DNA of 64,000 nucleotides from Haematococcus lacustris (lineage: Eukaryota; Chlorophyta; Chlorophyceae; Chlamydomonadales; Haematococcaceae): the NCBI GenBank assembly GCA_030144725.1, contig JASKMD010000009.1, positions 2,168,189 through 2,232,188 of the forward strand, given 5' to 3'. Every line of letters starts with the position of its first letter. Position 1 is the stretch's first letter. The translations under genes and the position numbers were made by a program. The notes under the pieces are model-generated. The model had not been told where the DNA came from. It worked only from the letters and a program-made list of their open reading frames with translations, and did not search any database. Below are positions 40,148 to 52,757 of this stretch, piece after piece.

Positions 40148-41649
40148 GTGGGGCTTCCCGACCTGGGGGTCACCAGCACGGCCATGCTGGCGAAGATGCT
40201 GGCCCAGCTCTGGTCGCCCCGGGTTCGTCCCTGGCAGCCTTCGACCCACAGCCTGCTGGTAGACACCTCCACGGCCTCAGCACGTGGGTCATCACCGACC
40301 CCACCGCCCCCCCCTCGCGAGGCATCAGCCCGCGGCTGCAAGCTCACGTGGCGGCCCTGGCTGAGCTGAAGCTGTTCCGTGCGGTGCCCCCCGCTAGCCA
40401 GTCCTTCTTCTCGGTGCTGGCGGAGCCGCTGTGGTACAACGCGCAAGTCCGCATGAACCCAGCAGCTAGGGAGGCAGCAGCTGAGCAGGGTTGGACCCAC
40501 GTCCGCCACGTGAGGGAGGCCCTCCACAGCCCCCAGCTGGAGGGGGAGGCCCGTTGGGTTGCGGACCTGGTCAGGGCTTGCCTCCCCGAGCCCTGGCAGG
40601 GCATGGTGGACCGCCTGCAGCCTCCACAGCCGGAGTGGGAGTGCCTGAGGGTTGGGCCAGGGGTGGGGTTTGTGATGCGGCGCACCCCCCTGCTCCAGCC
40701 CTCCCACTGGGTGGGCCCCAACGGCCGCCTCTACCCCCTAGACCCCACAGGGCAGGGGCCCCTAGGGGCTTTCTGGGCGGAGGGAGGGGCGGCCTTGGAG
40801 CCAGCTGCGGTGGCCCGGCTCAACAAGCCCAGCTACAGGCTGACTCCGGAGGAGCGAGCCACCCACCTCCGCCCTCTACCCGCCCAGCGTCATGAGGCGC
40901 AGGAGCAGGCTCAAGGGCCGGAGCAAGGAGGAGCCAGGGCGGTTGGCAGGGGCGGGGGGCGGGCAAGGGGGCGGGGCAGGGGCAGGGGGCGAGGGCGTGG
41001 AGGAGGTGGAGGGCGTAGGGGAGCAGGGTGAGGGGCGGGAGGGCAGGCTGCCGACCCAGCTGAGGAGGAGCCTGGCACCTGGCCTAAGGAGGAGTGGCTC
41101 TTGGGCCCCTGGGCTCACCTGCAGCTGGACCCTCAGGTGTGGGGCATGGGCACCACCACCCTGCTGGACTTCTCTGTCAAGCATGCCAGGGTGCGCCTCC
41201 ACCAGCTCCAGCGCGTCAGTGCCGACCCCCTATACCCACCAGGTGGGGGCCTGTGGCCAGCGCTGTGGGGTGTGCGCCCCCGGGCAGCGGGCGAACCGGA
41301 GGTTGCAGCGGTGGCTGATGGAGCCCTGAGGGAGCTGGAGCTCAAGTGGGAGGCCAGCGCGCAGCAGGTGGCAGGCCAGGGGGCAGCGGGGGAGCGGGAG
41401 CAACAGGGCAGGGATGTGGAGGAGCGGCTCCCCTGGTTCAAGGGCAAGGACCCGGAGCTGGACGCTGCCCACTTCGACCAGCTGTGGCCCGAAGCGTTGG
41501 GGGCCTGCTTTGCCAAGCAGCCTAGGAGGGAGCGGAGGGGAGGGCAGGAGGGGGCAGAGGGGAGGGTTGGGGCAGGAGGAGTGGAGGAGGAGAGGGCAGC
41601 AGGGAGGCCTAGGCATGAGAGGGCAGGGCGAAGGGGGGGGGAGAGCTAG
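40148..41649 (+). pseudogene. ORF2 C-terminal remnants of unit 1
   Basis: Downstream of the third deletion the ORF2 C-terminus lies in shifted frames: 40348-41031 (AALAELKLFRAVPPASQSFF, VARLNKPSYRLTPEERATH) and 41101-41649 (DFSVKHARVRLHQLQR, WFKGKDPELDAAHFDQLW). The same layout recurs in units 2 and 3. Confidence 0.65.
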
Positions 41650-42148
41650 TGGTTCGCCTCTCCTTGCAGTTGCCCGTCCCCTTCCCCCTCGAGCCAGCCT
41701 GAGCTGCAGGGTTGCTGGTGGGGGCTTAGTGCGTTCCGTGGGTGGGGTGGGCTAGGCTTCGGGGGTTGTCTGGGTGTCAGGGGACCGGGGGGTTAGGTGG
41801 TCTTGGTTTGAGCGTTGGGGGTAGAGTTCTAGGTTTCAGGTTGAGGGGCGGGGCTTAGTCTCGTGTGGGTAGTTTTGTGGGGAGGGTCTGGGGAGGTGTG
41901 TAGAGCTAGGGTGGAGGGCGTTGGTGTGAGGGAGTGTCTTGACGTTGTCCTAGGGAGGGGGTTGCTTGGGTTGTGTGGACCTTTGCTTGGGTTGTGTGGA
42001 CCTTTGCTTGGGGTGTGTGGACCGCTGTGTTTGGGTGGGGTGCTTGGGGATCGTGTATGGGAGTACTTTGTTTGTTTGTGTAGTCTTCTCTTTTCTTCTT
42101 TTCTTTAGTCTCACTCTCTCTCTTGTAATGCTCCTCCCCCCCCCAAAA

Positions 42149-45100
42149 CAGGGGCTAGCGGGTGGGCTGGGGGAAGGTGGCGGGCTAGGAGAGCAGCAGG
42201 GCGGGCGGGAGCAAGGTGGGGAGCAGGAGCCGGAGGTGGTCATCCCAGCTGTCCGAGCGGGGGTGCCAGTGCGCCACCTGGGGGTCGGCAACAGCACCGG
42301 CAGTAGCAGCACCAACAGCAGCAGTAGCAGCAGCAGCAGCAGCAACAGTAGCGGGTTGGGGCTGGGGTTGGGGCTGGGGCTGAGGCTGGGGCTGGGGCTG
42401 GGGCTGGGGCTGGGGCTGGGGCTGGGGCTGGGGCTGGGGCTGGGGCTGGGGCTGGGGCTGGGGCTGGGGCTGGGGCTGGGGCTTCTCCGATGGTTTTGGA
42501 TCGCCCTCGCCTTACCCGACCCTTGCTCTCTAGCCTTTTCCCAACGCCCACCACCTTCCAGCCCAGCGCCCAGGGCGCTTTTGTGTCCCGAGCGCATGCG
42601 CCTTGCTCTGTCCCGCCCTGCGGCGTGCATCTCCCCCACATCCCTCCTCCCCCCCAGCAGCTCTCTGCCCCCCTAAACCCCCCTTGGACCGCCCCTCACC
42701 CCCTTGTTTATCCTCCCGCTGTCCATCCCGTGCCTCTTGAGGGGTCTGTTGCCACTAACTCCTTTGCCGGTATTCCCCCATCAGCCTCTCCGCGCTCCCT
42801 TGGGCACTTGGGGTTGCTGGGTAAGGCCCTCTCCAAGGGCGCGGTGCTGGCCTCCAAGGGCAAGCTCGCTGCCCGTATGCTGAGAGATGCCACAGCTAGG
42901 GGCCTAACCGCAGCCGGGCAGTGGGTGGTGGGGAACCTTCCGCCAGCTCTCCCTCCCTTGACCCCATGGACGCCGAGGCAGCGGCCCCCACCGCCCCTTG
43001 CCGCACGGAGGTCACGGGGCCTGGCGCAGTTGCCCATCTCCCAGTCCAGGTGCTTGGTCCCTCCACCGAGCTGGGCACCCGGCTCGGCACGGTGCGGGTT
43101 GGGTCTGGTGAGCTGCAGGGTAGTCAGCCTCCCCGCTGGCTTGACACCGCCGCGAGGGCACCTCCGCGCCCCTACCCGGATGACAGGAGGGCTGGGCGGG
43201 AGGAGCGGCAGCGGGTGGCTCAGTGTAGGTCGAGGCGAGGCAACACGCAGCCAGCTACCCAGCCAGCCAGAGGGGGGCCTAGCCGGCGCCGGTATGGCAT
43301 TCCCTCTTCCGGCTCCAGCTCTGAGGAGTGGGAGGCACGGCGTGCAGGTCACCAGCAAGCCGGCAGGCAGCGTGTTGCGCAGCTTGGCCATGGGTCCCCA
43401 CCCGTGCGCCGCTACGGGTTGCTCAGCCCCTCTGCTAGCCTGGCCAGCTCGCTGGGGGCCTCTTGTGACAGCCCTGTAGTTGAGTCAGCAGGGCCCCGGG
43501 AGGGGAGGTTGAGAGTGCCTAAGCGGCAGCAGCCCGAGCAGGCAGCTCAGCTTGGGGAGGAGGTCGAGCAGCTCGGTCCTCTGCCCCTGCGGCCCCCGCT
43601 GGCCATCTATTCACGCGAGCCTCGGGTCCTCCTGCGCCGCCCGGGGGCCAAGTTGGCGTGCATTGAGGCCACCCCGCCCCCCCTCCCGGCCCTCCTCCTT
43701 TGCCAGGTCCGCCTCCCCTTCCCAGCCCACCCACCCTCCTCCACACACGCGCAGCCCACGCGGGGGCAAGCCAGGACTAGCCATGCAGCGCCCAGGTGTG
43801 GCCGCCAGGTTCTTGGCAGTCACCCTCGACGTGCAGGGCCTTGCCCAGCCGCACAAACTGCAGGCCCTGCTTGACTGGGCCGCTGACAGCCCGGCGCAAG
43901 TGGTGTTCCTCCAAGAGTGCCATAGGGCGGAGAGCGTGTGGCAGTGGGCAGAAGCCCACTCGGGAGCCAAGCCCGCCTGGCGGGGGCAGTGGTTTTACAC
44001 CCCTGGCACCGGCAGCTCCCAAGGCTGTCTGGTTTTGGTCAAGCCCTCCACCATCCTCCAGGGGTGCACCCAGGTGCAGCTGCAGGCAGAGGGGGCCCAG
44101 GGGCGGGTGCTGCGGGTAGACGGGGAGCTCGCAGGCAGGCCGGTGTCCCTAGTGTGCGTGTACGCCCCGGCGTTGCAGGCAGAGCGGCCAGCGTTCTACG
44201 CAGAGTGCCTCCCCGCTTGCCTGCCGCCAGCCGCCGACCGCCGCCTCCTCCTCATGGGGGGCGACTTCAACTGCATCCTAGCCCCCGTGGACAGAGTGGG
44301 CATCCCGCAGGGCTCGCAGCATGGGGAGGCCTGGGTGGGCAGCCGGGGCCAGGGGGCGGAGCAGCTGCGGCAGCTGGTCGGTGAGCGGGGGTTGGTGGAC
44401 CCGTGGCGCCATCTGCACCCCTCCAAGAGAGACCTCACCCACTGCAGCGAGCATTGGCAGACGGGTGCGCGCCTCGACCGGTGGTACATCTCGGAGGAGT
44501 TGGTGCAGTGGCAGATGGACAACGCCATCCAGGGGGTGCTGCCAGTGCCCACCGACCACCGGCCCGTGTCAGTGGCAGTGTGCCCCCCCGACCTGCCTCT
44601 CACCGTCCCCGCTCCCTGGCAGCTGCACCCCGCCCACCTTGACAACCCTGACCTGCTGGACTGCCTCAAGGACTTCCTCCAGGCAGAAGCACATCACCAC
44701 GAGGCTGCGAGTCAGCTGGGGCTGCCTAGGGATGGGCACAGGGCCAGGTGGGCCCGCATCAAGCAGGGCATGGCCATGCGGGCCCAGCTCTTCCTGCGGG
44801 CCCAGCGCCGCGCGCTGCGTGACCTGCAGCAGCGCAGGGAGAAGGCGGCTGCAGTGGCCAGGGCTCACCTCGTGCGGCAGCTGGTGCGGGTGGAGCGAGA
44901 GGGGGAGGCTGAGGTGCAGGAGGCCCCGGGGCTAGATGGGCTGCCCATGGAGGTCTATGACCGGCTGTGGGTGGAGCTGGGGCGGCCGCTGCGGGCCATG
45001 TTGCGAGAGGCCCTGGCAGACACCGCTGACCCTGCCCCGCTGGCTGAGTTCCTGACCGGCATCATCGCCCTCGGCCACCTCACCGACAGCTTCCCCCTTG

Positions 45101-47439
45101 CGTCGGGGCTGCTGCAGGGCAGCGGGGCCTCCCCGCTCTATTGGTGCATCGTGCTCCAGCCGCTGGTCAGCTACCTCAGCTCGCCCCAGCTGGCAGGCCG
45201 CATCAGCCACCCCACCATCCCCTCCAGCCCTCTGGCCATGCACAGGGCCTCCCTGACCCCCGCGCTCCCCTCCAAGGAGTATGCGGACAACCTCACCATC
45301 GTGGTGCTCGATCGGGTCAGAGACGGGAACTGTCAATCGCTTTGTGGCAGCCTCGGACCTGCCTTAGGAACACAGCCCCAACAGCAGCCGCCTCTACCCT
45401 AGCAAGGCCATCTGCGTGATGCCCCGGGGGAGCGAGGGGTGGGGCTTCCCGACCTGGGGGTCACCAGCACGGCCATGCTGGCGAAGATGCTGGCCCAGCT
45501 CTGGTCGCCCCGGGTTCGTCCCTGGCAGCCTTCGACCCACAGCCTGCTGGTAGACACCTCCACGGCCTCAGCACGTGGGTCATCACCGACCCCACCGCCC
45601 CCCCCTCGCGAGGCATCAGCCCGCGGCTGCAAGCTCACGTGGCGGCCCTGGCTGAGCTGAAGCTGTTCCGTGCGGTGCCCCCCGCTAGCCAGTCCTTCTT
45701 CTCGGTGCTGGCGGAGCCGCTGTGGTACAACGCGCAAGTCCGCATGAACCCAGCAGCTAGGGAGGCAGCAGCTGAGCAGGGTTGGACCCACGTCCGCCAC
45801 GTGAGGGAGGCCCTCCACAGCCCCCAGCTGGAGGGGGAGGCCCGTTGGGTTGCGGACCTGGTCAGGGCTTGCCTCCCCGAGCCCTGGCAGGGCATGGTGG
45901 ACCGCCTGCAGCCTCCACAGCCGGAGTGGGAGTGCCTGAGGGTTGGGCCAGGGGTGGGGTTTGTGATGCGGCGCACCCCCCTGCTCCAGCCCTCCCACTG
46001 GGTGGGCCCCAACGGCCGCCTCTACCCCCTAGACCCCACAGGGCAGGGGCCCCTAGGGGCTTTCTGGGCGGAGGGAGGGGCGGCCTTGGAGCCAGCTGCG
46101 GTGGCCCGGCTCAACAAGCCCAGCTACAGGCTGACTCCGGAGGAGCGAGCCACCCACCTCCGCCCTCTACCCGCCCAGCGTCATGAGGCGCAGGAGCAGG
46201 CTCAAGGGCCGGAGCAAGGAGGAGCCAGGGCGGTTGGCAGGGGCGGGGGGCGGGCAAGGGGGCGGGGCAGGGGCAGGGGGCGAGGGCGTGGAGGAGGTGG
46301 AGGGCGTAGGGGAGCAGGGTGAGGGGCGGGAGGGCAGGCTGCCGACCCAGCTGAGGAGGAGCCTGGCACCTGGCCTAAGGAGGAGTGGCTCTTGGGCCCC
46401 TGGGCTCACCTGCAGCTGGACCCTCAGGTGTGGGGCATGGGCACCACCACCCTGCTGGACTTCTCTGTCAAGCATGCCAGGGTGCGCCTCCACCAGCTCC
46501 AGCGCGTCAGTGCCGACCCCCTATACCCACCAGGTGGGGGCCTGTGGCCAGCGCTGTGGGGTGTGCGCCCCCGGGCAGCGGGCGAACCGGAGGTTGCAGC
46601 GGTGGCTGATGGAGCCCTGAGGGAGCTGGAGCTCAAGTGGGAGGCCAGCGCGCAGCAGGTGGCAGGCCAGGGGGCAGCGGGGGAGCGGGAGCAACAGGGC
46701 AGGGATGTGGAGGAGCGGCTCCCCTGGTTCAAGGGCAAGGACCCGGAGCTGGACGCTGCCCACTTCGACCAGCTGTGGCCCGAAGCGTTGGGGGCCTGCT
46801 TTGCCAAGCAGCCTAGGAGGGAGCGGAGGGGAGGGCAGGAGGGGGCAGAGGGGAGGGTTGGGGCAGGAGGAGTGGAGGAGGAGAGGGCAGCAGGGAGGCC
46901 TAGGCATGAGAGGGCAGGGCGAAGGGGGGGGGAGAGCTAGTGGTTCGCCTCTCCTTGCAGTTGCCCGTCCCCTTCCCCCTCGAGCCAGCCTGAGCTGCAG
47001 GGTTGCTGGTGGGGGCTTAGTGCGTTCCGTGGGTGGGGTGGGCTAGGCTTCGGGGGTTGTCTGGGTGTCAGGGGACCGGGGGGTTAGGTGGTCTTGGTTT
47101 GAGCGTTGGGGGTAGAGTTCTAGGTTTCAGGTTGAGGGGCGGGGCTTAGTCTCGTGTGGGTAGTTTTGTGGGGAGGGTCTGGGGAGGTGTGTAGAGCTAG
47201 GGTGGAGGGCGTTGGTGTGAGGGAGTGTCTTGACGTTGTCCTAGGGAGGGGGTTGCTTGGGTTGTGTGGACCTTTGCTTGGGTTGTGTGGACCTTTGCTT
47301 GGGGTGTGTGGACCGCTGTGTTTGGGTGGGGTGCTTGGGGATCGTGTATGGGAGTACTTTGTTTGTTTGTGTAGTCTTCTCTTTTCTTCTTTTCTTTAGT
47401 CTCACTCTCTCTCTTGTAATGCTCCTCCCCCCCCCAAAA
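42149..47439 (+). mobile_element. Tandem non-autonomous LINE unit 2 (5291 bp)
   Basis: Same structure as unit 1, with a longer GGGGCT tract (about 42357-42483) preceded by CAG repeats. Deleted ORF2 is at 43783-45402 with an unchanged protein; C-terminal remnants at 45439-46940. By eye the difference from unit 1 is confined mostly to the repeat tract and the ~50-bp indel. Confidence 0.9.
43783..45402 (+). CDS. Deleted ORF2 of unit 2
   Basis: The 539-residue product is identical to that of unit 1: complete APE endonuclease, the same three deletion joints, YADN in place of YADD. Confidence 0.85.
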   Translation: MQRPGVAARFLAVTLDVQGLAQPHKLQALLDWAADSPAQVVFLQECHRAESVWQWAEAHSGAKPAWRGQWFYTPGTGSSQGCLVLVKPSTILQGCTQVQLQAEGAQGRVLRVDGELAGRPVSLVCVYAPALQAERPAFYAECLPACLPPAADRRLLLMGGDFNCILAPVDRVGIPQGSQHGEAWVGSRGQGAEQLRQLVGERGLVDPWRHLHPSKRDLTHCSEHWQTGARLDRWYISEELVQWQMDNAIQGVLPVPTDHRPVSVAVCPPDLPLTVPAPWQLHPAHLDNPDLLDCLKDFLQAEAHHHEAASQLGLPRDGHRARWARIKQGMAMRAQLFLRAQRRALRDLQQRREKAAAVARAHLVRQLVRVEREGEAEVQEAPGLDGLPMEVYDRLWVELGRPLRAMLREALADTADPAPLAEFLTGIIALGHLTDSFPLASGLLQGSGASPLYWCIVLQPLVSYLSSPQLAGRISHPTIPSSPLAMHRASLTPALPSKEYADNLTIVVLDRVRDGNCQSLCGSLGPALGTQPQQQPPLP

Positions 47440-47606
47440 CAGGGGCTAGCGGGTGGGCTGGGGGAAGGTGGCGGGCTAGGAGAGCAGCAGGGCGGGCGGG
47501 AGCAAGGTGGGGAGCAGGAGCCGGAGGTGGTCATCCCAGCTGTCCGAGCGGGGGTGCCAGTGCGCCACCTGGGGGTCGGCAACAGCACCGGCAGCAGCAG
47601 CACCAA

Positions 47607-47638
<32 letters not shown>

Positions 47639-50600
47639 ACAGTAGCGGGTTGGGGCTGGGGTTGGGGCTGGGGCTGAGGCTGGGGCTGGGGCTGGGGCTG
47701 GGGCTGGGGCTGGGGCTGGGGCTGGGGCTGGGGCTGGGGCTGGGGCTGGGGCTGGGGCTGGGGCTGGGGCTGGGGCTGGGGCTGGGGCTGGGGCTGGGGC
47801 TTCTCCGATGGTTTTGGATCGCCCTCGCCTTACCCGACCCTTGCTCTCTAGCCTTTTCCCAACGCCCACCACCTTCCAGCCCAGCGCCCAGGGCGCTTTT
47901 GTGTCCCGAGCGCATGCGCCTTGCTCTGTCCCGCCCTGCGGCGTGCATCTCCCCCACATCCCTCCTCCCCCCCAGCAGCTCTCTGCCCCCCTAAACCCCC
48001 CTTGGACCGCCCCTCACCCCCTTGTTTATCCTCCCGCTGTCCATCCCGTGCCTCTTGAGGGGTCTGTTGCCACTAACTCCTTTGCCGGTATTCCCCCATC
48101 AGCCTCTCCGCGCTCCCTTGGGCACTTGGGGTTGCTGGGTAAGGCCCTCTCCAAGGGCGCGGTGCTGGCCTCCAAGGGCAAGCTCGCTGCCCGTATGCTG
48201 AGAGATGCCACAGCTAGGGGCCTAACCGCAGCCGGGCAGTGGGTGGTGGGGAACCTTCCGCCAGCTCTCCCTCCCTTGACCCCATGGACGCCGAGGCAGC
48301 GGCCCCCACCGCCCCTTGCCGCACGGAGGTCACGGGGCCTGGCGCAGTTGCCCATCTCCCAGTCCAGGTGCTTGGTCCCTCCACCGAGCTGGGCACCCGG
48401 CTCGGCACGGTGCGGGTTGGGTCTGGTGAGCTGCAGGGTAGTCAGCCTCCCCGCTGGCTTGACACCGCCGCGAGGGCACCTCCGCGCCCCTACCCGGATG
48501 ACAGGAGGGCTGGGCGGGAGGAGCGGCAGCGGGTGGCTCAGTGTAGGTCGAGGCGAGGCAACACGCAGCCAGCTACCCAGCCAGCCAGAGGGGGGCCTAG
48601 CCGGCGCCGGTATGGCATTCCCTCTTCCGGCTCCAGCTCTGAGGAGTGGGAGGCACGGCGTGCAGGTCACCAGCAAGCCGGCAGGCAGCGTGTTGCGCAG
48701 CTTGGCCATGGGTCCCCACCCGTGCGCCGCTACGGGTTGCTCAGCCCCTCTGCTAGCCTGGCCAGCTCGCTGGGGGCCTCTTGTGACAGCCCTGTAGTTG
48801 AGTCAGCAGGGCCCCGGGAGGGGAGGTTGAGAGTGCCTAAGCGGCAGCAGCCCGAGCAGGCAGCTCAGCTTGGGGAGGAGGTCGAGCAGCTCGGTCCTCT
48901 GCCCCTGCGGCCCCCGCTGGCCATCTATTCACGCGAGCCTCGGGTCCTCCTGCGCCGCCCGGGGGCCAAGTTGGCGTGCATTGAGGCCACCCCGCCCCCC
49001 CTCCCGGCCCTCCTCCTTTGCCAGGTCCGCCTCCCCTTCCCAGCCCACCCACCCTCCTCCACACACGCGCAGCCCACGCGGGGGCAAGCCAGGACTAGCC
49101 ATGCAGCGCCCAGGTGTGGCCGCCAGGTTCTTGGCAGTCACCCTCGACGTGCAGGGCCTTGCCCAGCCGCACAAACTGCAGGCCCTGCTTGACTGGGCCG
49201 CTGACAGCCCGGCGCAAGTGGTGTTCCTCCAAGAGTGCCATAGGGCGGAGAGCGTGTGGCAGTGGGCAGAAGCCCACTCGGGAGCCAAGCCCGCCTGGCG
49301 GGGGCAGTGGTTTTACACCCCTGGCACCGGCAGCTCCCAAGGCTGTCTGGTTTTGGTCAAGCCCTCCACCATCCTCCAGGGGTGCACCCAGGTGCAGCTG
49401 CAGGCAGAGGGGGCCCAGGGGCGGGTGCTGCGGGTAGACGGGGAGCTCGCAGGCAGGCCGGTGTCCCTAGTGTGCGTGTACGCCCCGGCGTTGCAGGCAG
49501 AGCGGCCAGCGTTCTACGCAGAGTGCCTCCCCGCTTGCCTGCCGCCAGCCGCCGACCGCCGCCTCCTCCTCATGGGGGGCGACTTCAACTGCATCCTAGC
49601 CCCCGTGGACAGAGTGGGCATCCCGCAGGGCTCGCAGCATGGGGAGGCCTGGGTGGGCAGCCGGGGCCAGGGGGCGGAGCAGCTGCGGCAGCTGGTCGGT
49701 GAGCGGGGGTTGGTGGACCCGTGGCGCCATCTGCACCCCTCCAAGAGAGACCTCACCCACTGCAGCGAGCATTGGCAGACGGGTGCGCGCCTCGACCGGT
49801 GGTACATCTCGGAGGAGTTGGTGCAGTGGCAGATGGACAACGCCATCCAGGGGGTGCTGCCAGTGCCCACCGACCACCGGCCCGTGTCAGTGGCAGTGTG
49901 CCCCCCCGACCTGCCTCTCACCGTCCCCGCTCCCTGGCAGCTGCACCCCGCCCACCTTGACAACCCTGACCTGCTGGACTGCCTCAAGGACTTCCTCCAG
50001 GCAGAAGCACATCACCACGAGGCTGCGAGTCAGCTGGGGCTGCCTAGGGATGGGCACAGGGCCAGGTGGGCCCGCATCAAGCAGGGCATGGCCATGCGGG
50101 CCCAGCTCTTCCTGCGGGCCCAGCGCCGCGCGCTGCGTGACCTGCAGCAGCGCAGGGAGAAGGCGGCTGCAGTGGCCAGGGCTCACCTCGTGCGGCAGCT
50201 GGTGCGGGTGGAGCGAGAGGGGGAGGCTGAGGTGCAGGAGGCCCCGGGGCTAGATGGGCTGCCCATGGAGGTCTATGACCGGCTGTGGGTGGAGCTGGGG
50301 CGGCCGCTGCGGGCCATGTTGCGAGAGGCCCTGGCAGACACCGCTGACCCTGCCCCGCTGGCTGAGTTCCTGACCGGCATCATCGCCCTCGGCCACCTCA
50401 CCGACAGCTTCCCCCTTGCGTCGGGGCTGCTGCAGGGCAGCGGGGCCTCCCCGCTCTATTGGTGCATCGTGCTCCAGCCGCTGGTCAGCTACCTCAGCTC
50501 GCCCCAGCTGGCAGGCCGCATCAGCCACCCCACCATCCCCTCCAGCCCTCTGGCCATGCACAGGGCCTCCCTGACCCCCGCGCTCCCCTCCAAGGAGTAT

Positions 50601-52757
50601 GCGGACAACCTCACCATCGTGGTGCTCGATCGGGTCAGAGACGGGAACTGTCAATCGCTTTGTGGCAGCCTCGGACCTGCCTTAGGAACACAGCCCCAAC
50701 AGCAGCCGCCTCTACCCTAGCAAGGCCATCTGCGTGATGCCCCGGGGGAGCGAGGGGTGGGGCTTCCCGACCTGGGGGTCACCAGCACGGCCATGCTGGC
50801 GAAGATGCTGGCCCAGCTCTGGTCGCCCCGGGTTCGTCCCTGGCAGCCTTCGACCCACAGCCTGCTGGTAGACACCTCCACGGCCTCAGCACGTGGGTCA
50901 TCACCGACCCCACCGCCCCCCCCTCGCGAGGCATCAGCCCGCGGCTGCAAGCTCACGTGGCGGCCCTGGCTGAGCTGAAGCTGTTCCGTGCGGTGCCCCC
51001 CGCTAGCCAGTCCTTCTTCTCGGTGCTGGCGGAGCCGCTGTGGTACAACGCGCAAGTCCGCATGAACCCAGCAGCTAGGGAGGCAGCAGCTGAGCAGGGT
51101 TGGACCCACGTCCGCCACGTGAGGGAGGCCCTCCACAGCCCCCAGCTGGAGGGGGAGGCCCGTTGGGTTGCGGACCTGGTCAGGGCTTGCCTCCCCGAGC
51201 CCTGGCAGGGCATGGTGGACCGCCTGCAGCCTCCACAGCCGGAGTGGGAGTGCCTGAGGGTTGGGCCAGGGGTGGGGTTTGTGATGCGGCGCACCCCCCT
51301 GCTCCAGCCCTCCCACTGGGTGGGCCCCAACGGCCGCCTCTACCCCCTAGACCCCACAGGGCAGGGGCCCCTAGGGGCTTTCTGGGCGGAGGGAGGGGCG
51401 GCCTTGGAGCCAGCTGCGGTGGCCCGGCTCAACAAGCCCAGCTACAGGCTGACTCCGGAGGAGCGAGCCACCCACCTCCGCCCTCTACCCGCCCAGCGTC
51501 ATGAGGCGCAGGAGCAGGCTCAAGGGCCGGAGCAAGGAGGAGCCAGGGCGGTTGGCAGGGGCGGGGGGCGGGCAAGGGGGCGGGGCAGGGGCAGGGGGCG
51601 AGGGCGTGGAGGAGGTGGAGGGCGTAGGGGAGCAGGGTGAGGGGCGGGAGGGCAGGCTGCCGACCCAGCTGAGGAGGAGCCTGGCACCTGGCCTAAGGAG
51701 GAGTGGCTCTTGGGCCCCTGGGCTCACCTGCAGCTGGACCCTCAGGTGTGGGGCATGGGCACCACCACCCTGCTGGACTTCTCTGTCAAGCATGCCAGGG
51801 TGCGCCTCCACCAGCTCCAGCGCGTCAGTGCCGACCCCCGCTACCCACCAGGTGGGGGCCTGTGGCCAGCGCTGTGGGGTGTGCGCCCCCGGGCAGTGGG
51901 CGAACAGGAGGTGGCAGCGGTGGCTGATGGAGCCCTGAGGGAGCTGGAGCTCAAGTGGGAGGCCAGCGCGCAGCAGGTGGCAGGCCAGGGGGCAGCGGGG
52001 GAGCGGGAGCAGCAGGGCAGGGATGTGGAGGAGCGGCTCCCCTGGTTCAAGGGCAAGGACCCGGAGCTGGACGCTGCCCACTTCGACCAGCTGTGGCCCG
52101 AAGCGTTGGGGGCCTGCTTTGCCAAGCAGCCTAGGAGGGAGCGGAGGGGAGGGCAGGAGGGGGCAGAGGGGAGGGTTGGGGCAGGAGGAGTGGAGGAGGA
52201 GAGGGCAGCAGGGAGGCCTAGGCATGAGAGGGCAGGGCGAAGGGGGGGGGAGAGCTAGTGGTTCGCCTCTCCTTGCAGTTGCCCGTCCCCTTCCCCCTCG
52301 AGCCAGCCTGAGCTGCAGGGTTGCTGGTGGGGGCTTAGTGCGTTCCGTGGGTGGGGTGGGCTAGGCTTCGGGGGTTGTCTGGGTGTCAGGGGACCGGGGG
52401 GTTAGGTGGTCTTGGTTTGAGCGTTGGGGGTAGAGTTCTAGGTTTCAGGTTGAGGGGCGGGGCTTGGGCTCGTGTGGGTAGTTTTGTGGGGAGGGTCTGG
52501 GGAGGTGTGTAGAGCTAGGGTGGAGGGCGTTGGTGTGAGGGAGTGTCTTGACGTTGTCCTAGGGAGGGGGTTGCTTGGGTTGTGTGGACCTTTGCTTGGG
52601 TTGTGTGGACCTTTGCTTGGGGTGTGTGGACCGCTGTGTTTGGGTGGGGTGCTTGGGGATCGTGTATGGGAGTACTTTGTTTGTTTGTGTAGTCTTCTCT
52701 TTTCTTCTTTTCTTTAGTCTCACTCTCTCTCTTGTAATGCTCCTCCCCCCCCCAAAA
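47440..52757 (+). mobile_element. Tandem non-autonomous LINE unit 3 (5318 bp)
   Basis: Same structure; GGGGCT tract about 47649-47799, four hexamers longer than unit 2, with one extra CAG. Deleted ORF2 at 49101-50720; C-terminal remnants to 52258, where a few substitutions distinguish it (around 51838-51920). Confidence 0.9.
49101..50720 (+). CDS. Deleted ORF2 of unit 3
   Basis: 539-residue product identical to units 1 and 2, with the same joints and the YADN substitution. Confidence 0.85.
   Translation: MQRPGVAARFLAVTLDVQGLAQPHKLQALLDWAADSPAQVVFLQECHRAESVWQWAEAHSGAKPAWRGQWFYTPGTGSSQGCLVLVKPSTILQGCTQVQLQAEGAQGRVLRVDGELAGRPVSLVCVYAPALQAERPAFYAECLPACLPPAADRRLLLMGGDFNCILAPVDRVGIPQGSQHGEAWVGSRGQGAEQLRQLVGERGLVDPWRHLHPSKRDLTHCSEHWQTGARLDRWYISEELVQWQMDNAIQGVLPVPTDHRPVSVAVCPPDLPLTVPAPWQLHPAHLDNPDLLDCLKDFLQAEAHHHEAASQLGLPRDGHRARWARIKQGMAMRAQLFLRAQRRALRDLQQRREKAAAVARAHLVRQLVRVEREGEAEVQEAPGLDGLPMEVYDRLWVELGRPLRAMLREALADTADPAPLAEFLTGIIALGHLTDSFPLASGLLQGSGASPLYWCIVLQPLVSYLSSPQLAGRISHPTIPSSPLAMHRASLTPALPSKEYADNLTIVVLDRVRDGNCQSLCGSLGPALGTQPQQQPPLP

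Larger units (their letters stand above)
36941..42148 (+). mobile_element. Tandem non-autonomous LINE unit 1 (5208 bp)
   Basis: Starts CAGGGGCTAGCGGGTGGGCT, a piece of mid-ORF2 (compare 34472-34612) fused to CAG and GGGGCT repeats (about 37060-37191), then the ORF1 C-terminal region, a deleted ORF2 and the 3' UTR. The next unit follows directly after AAAA. It lacks about 50 bp present before the CAG repeat in units 2-4. Confidence 0.9.
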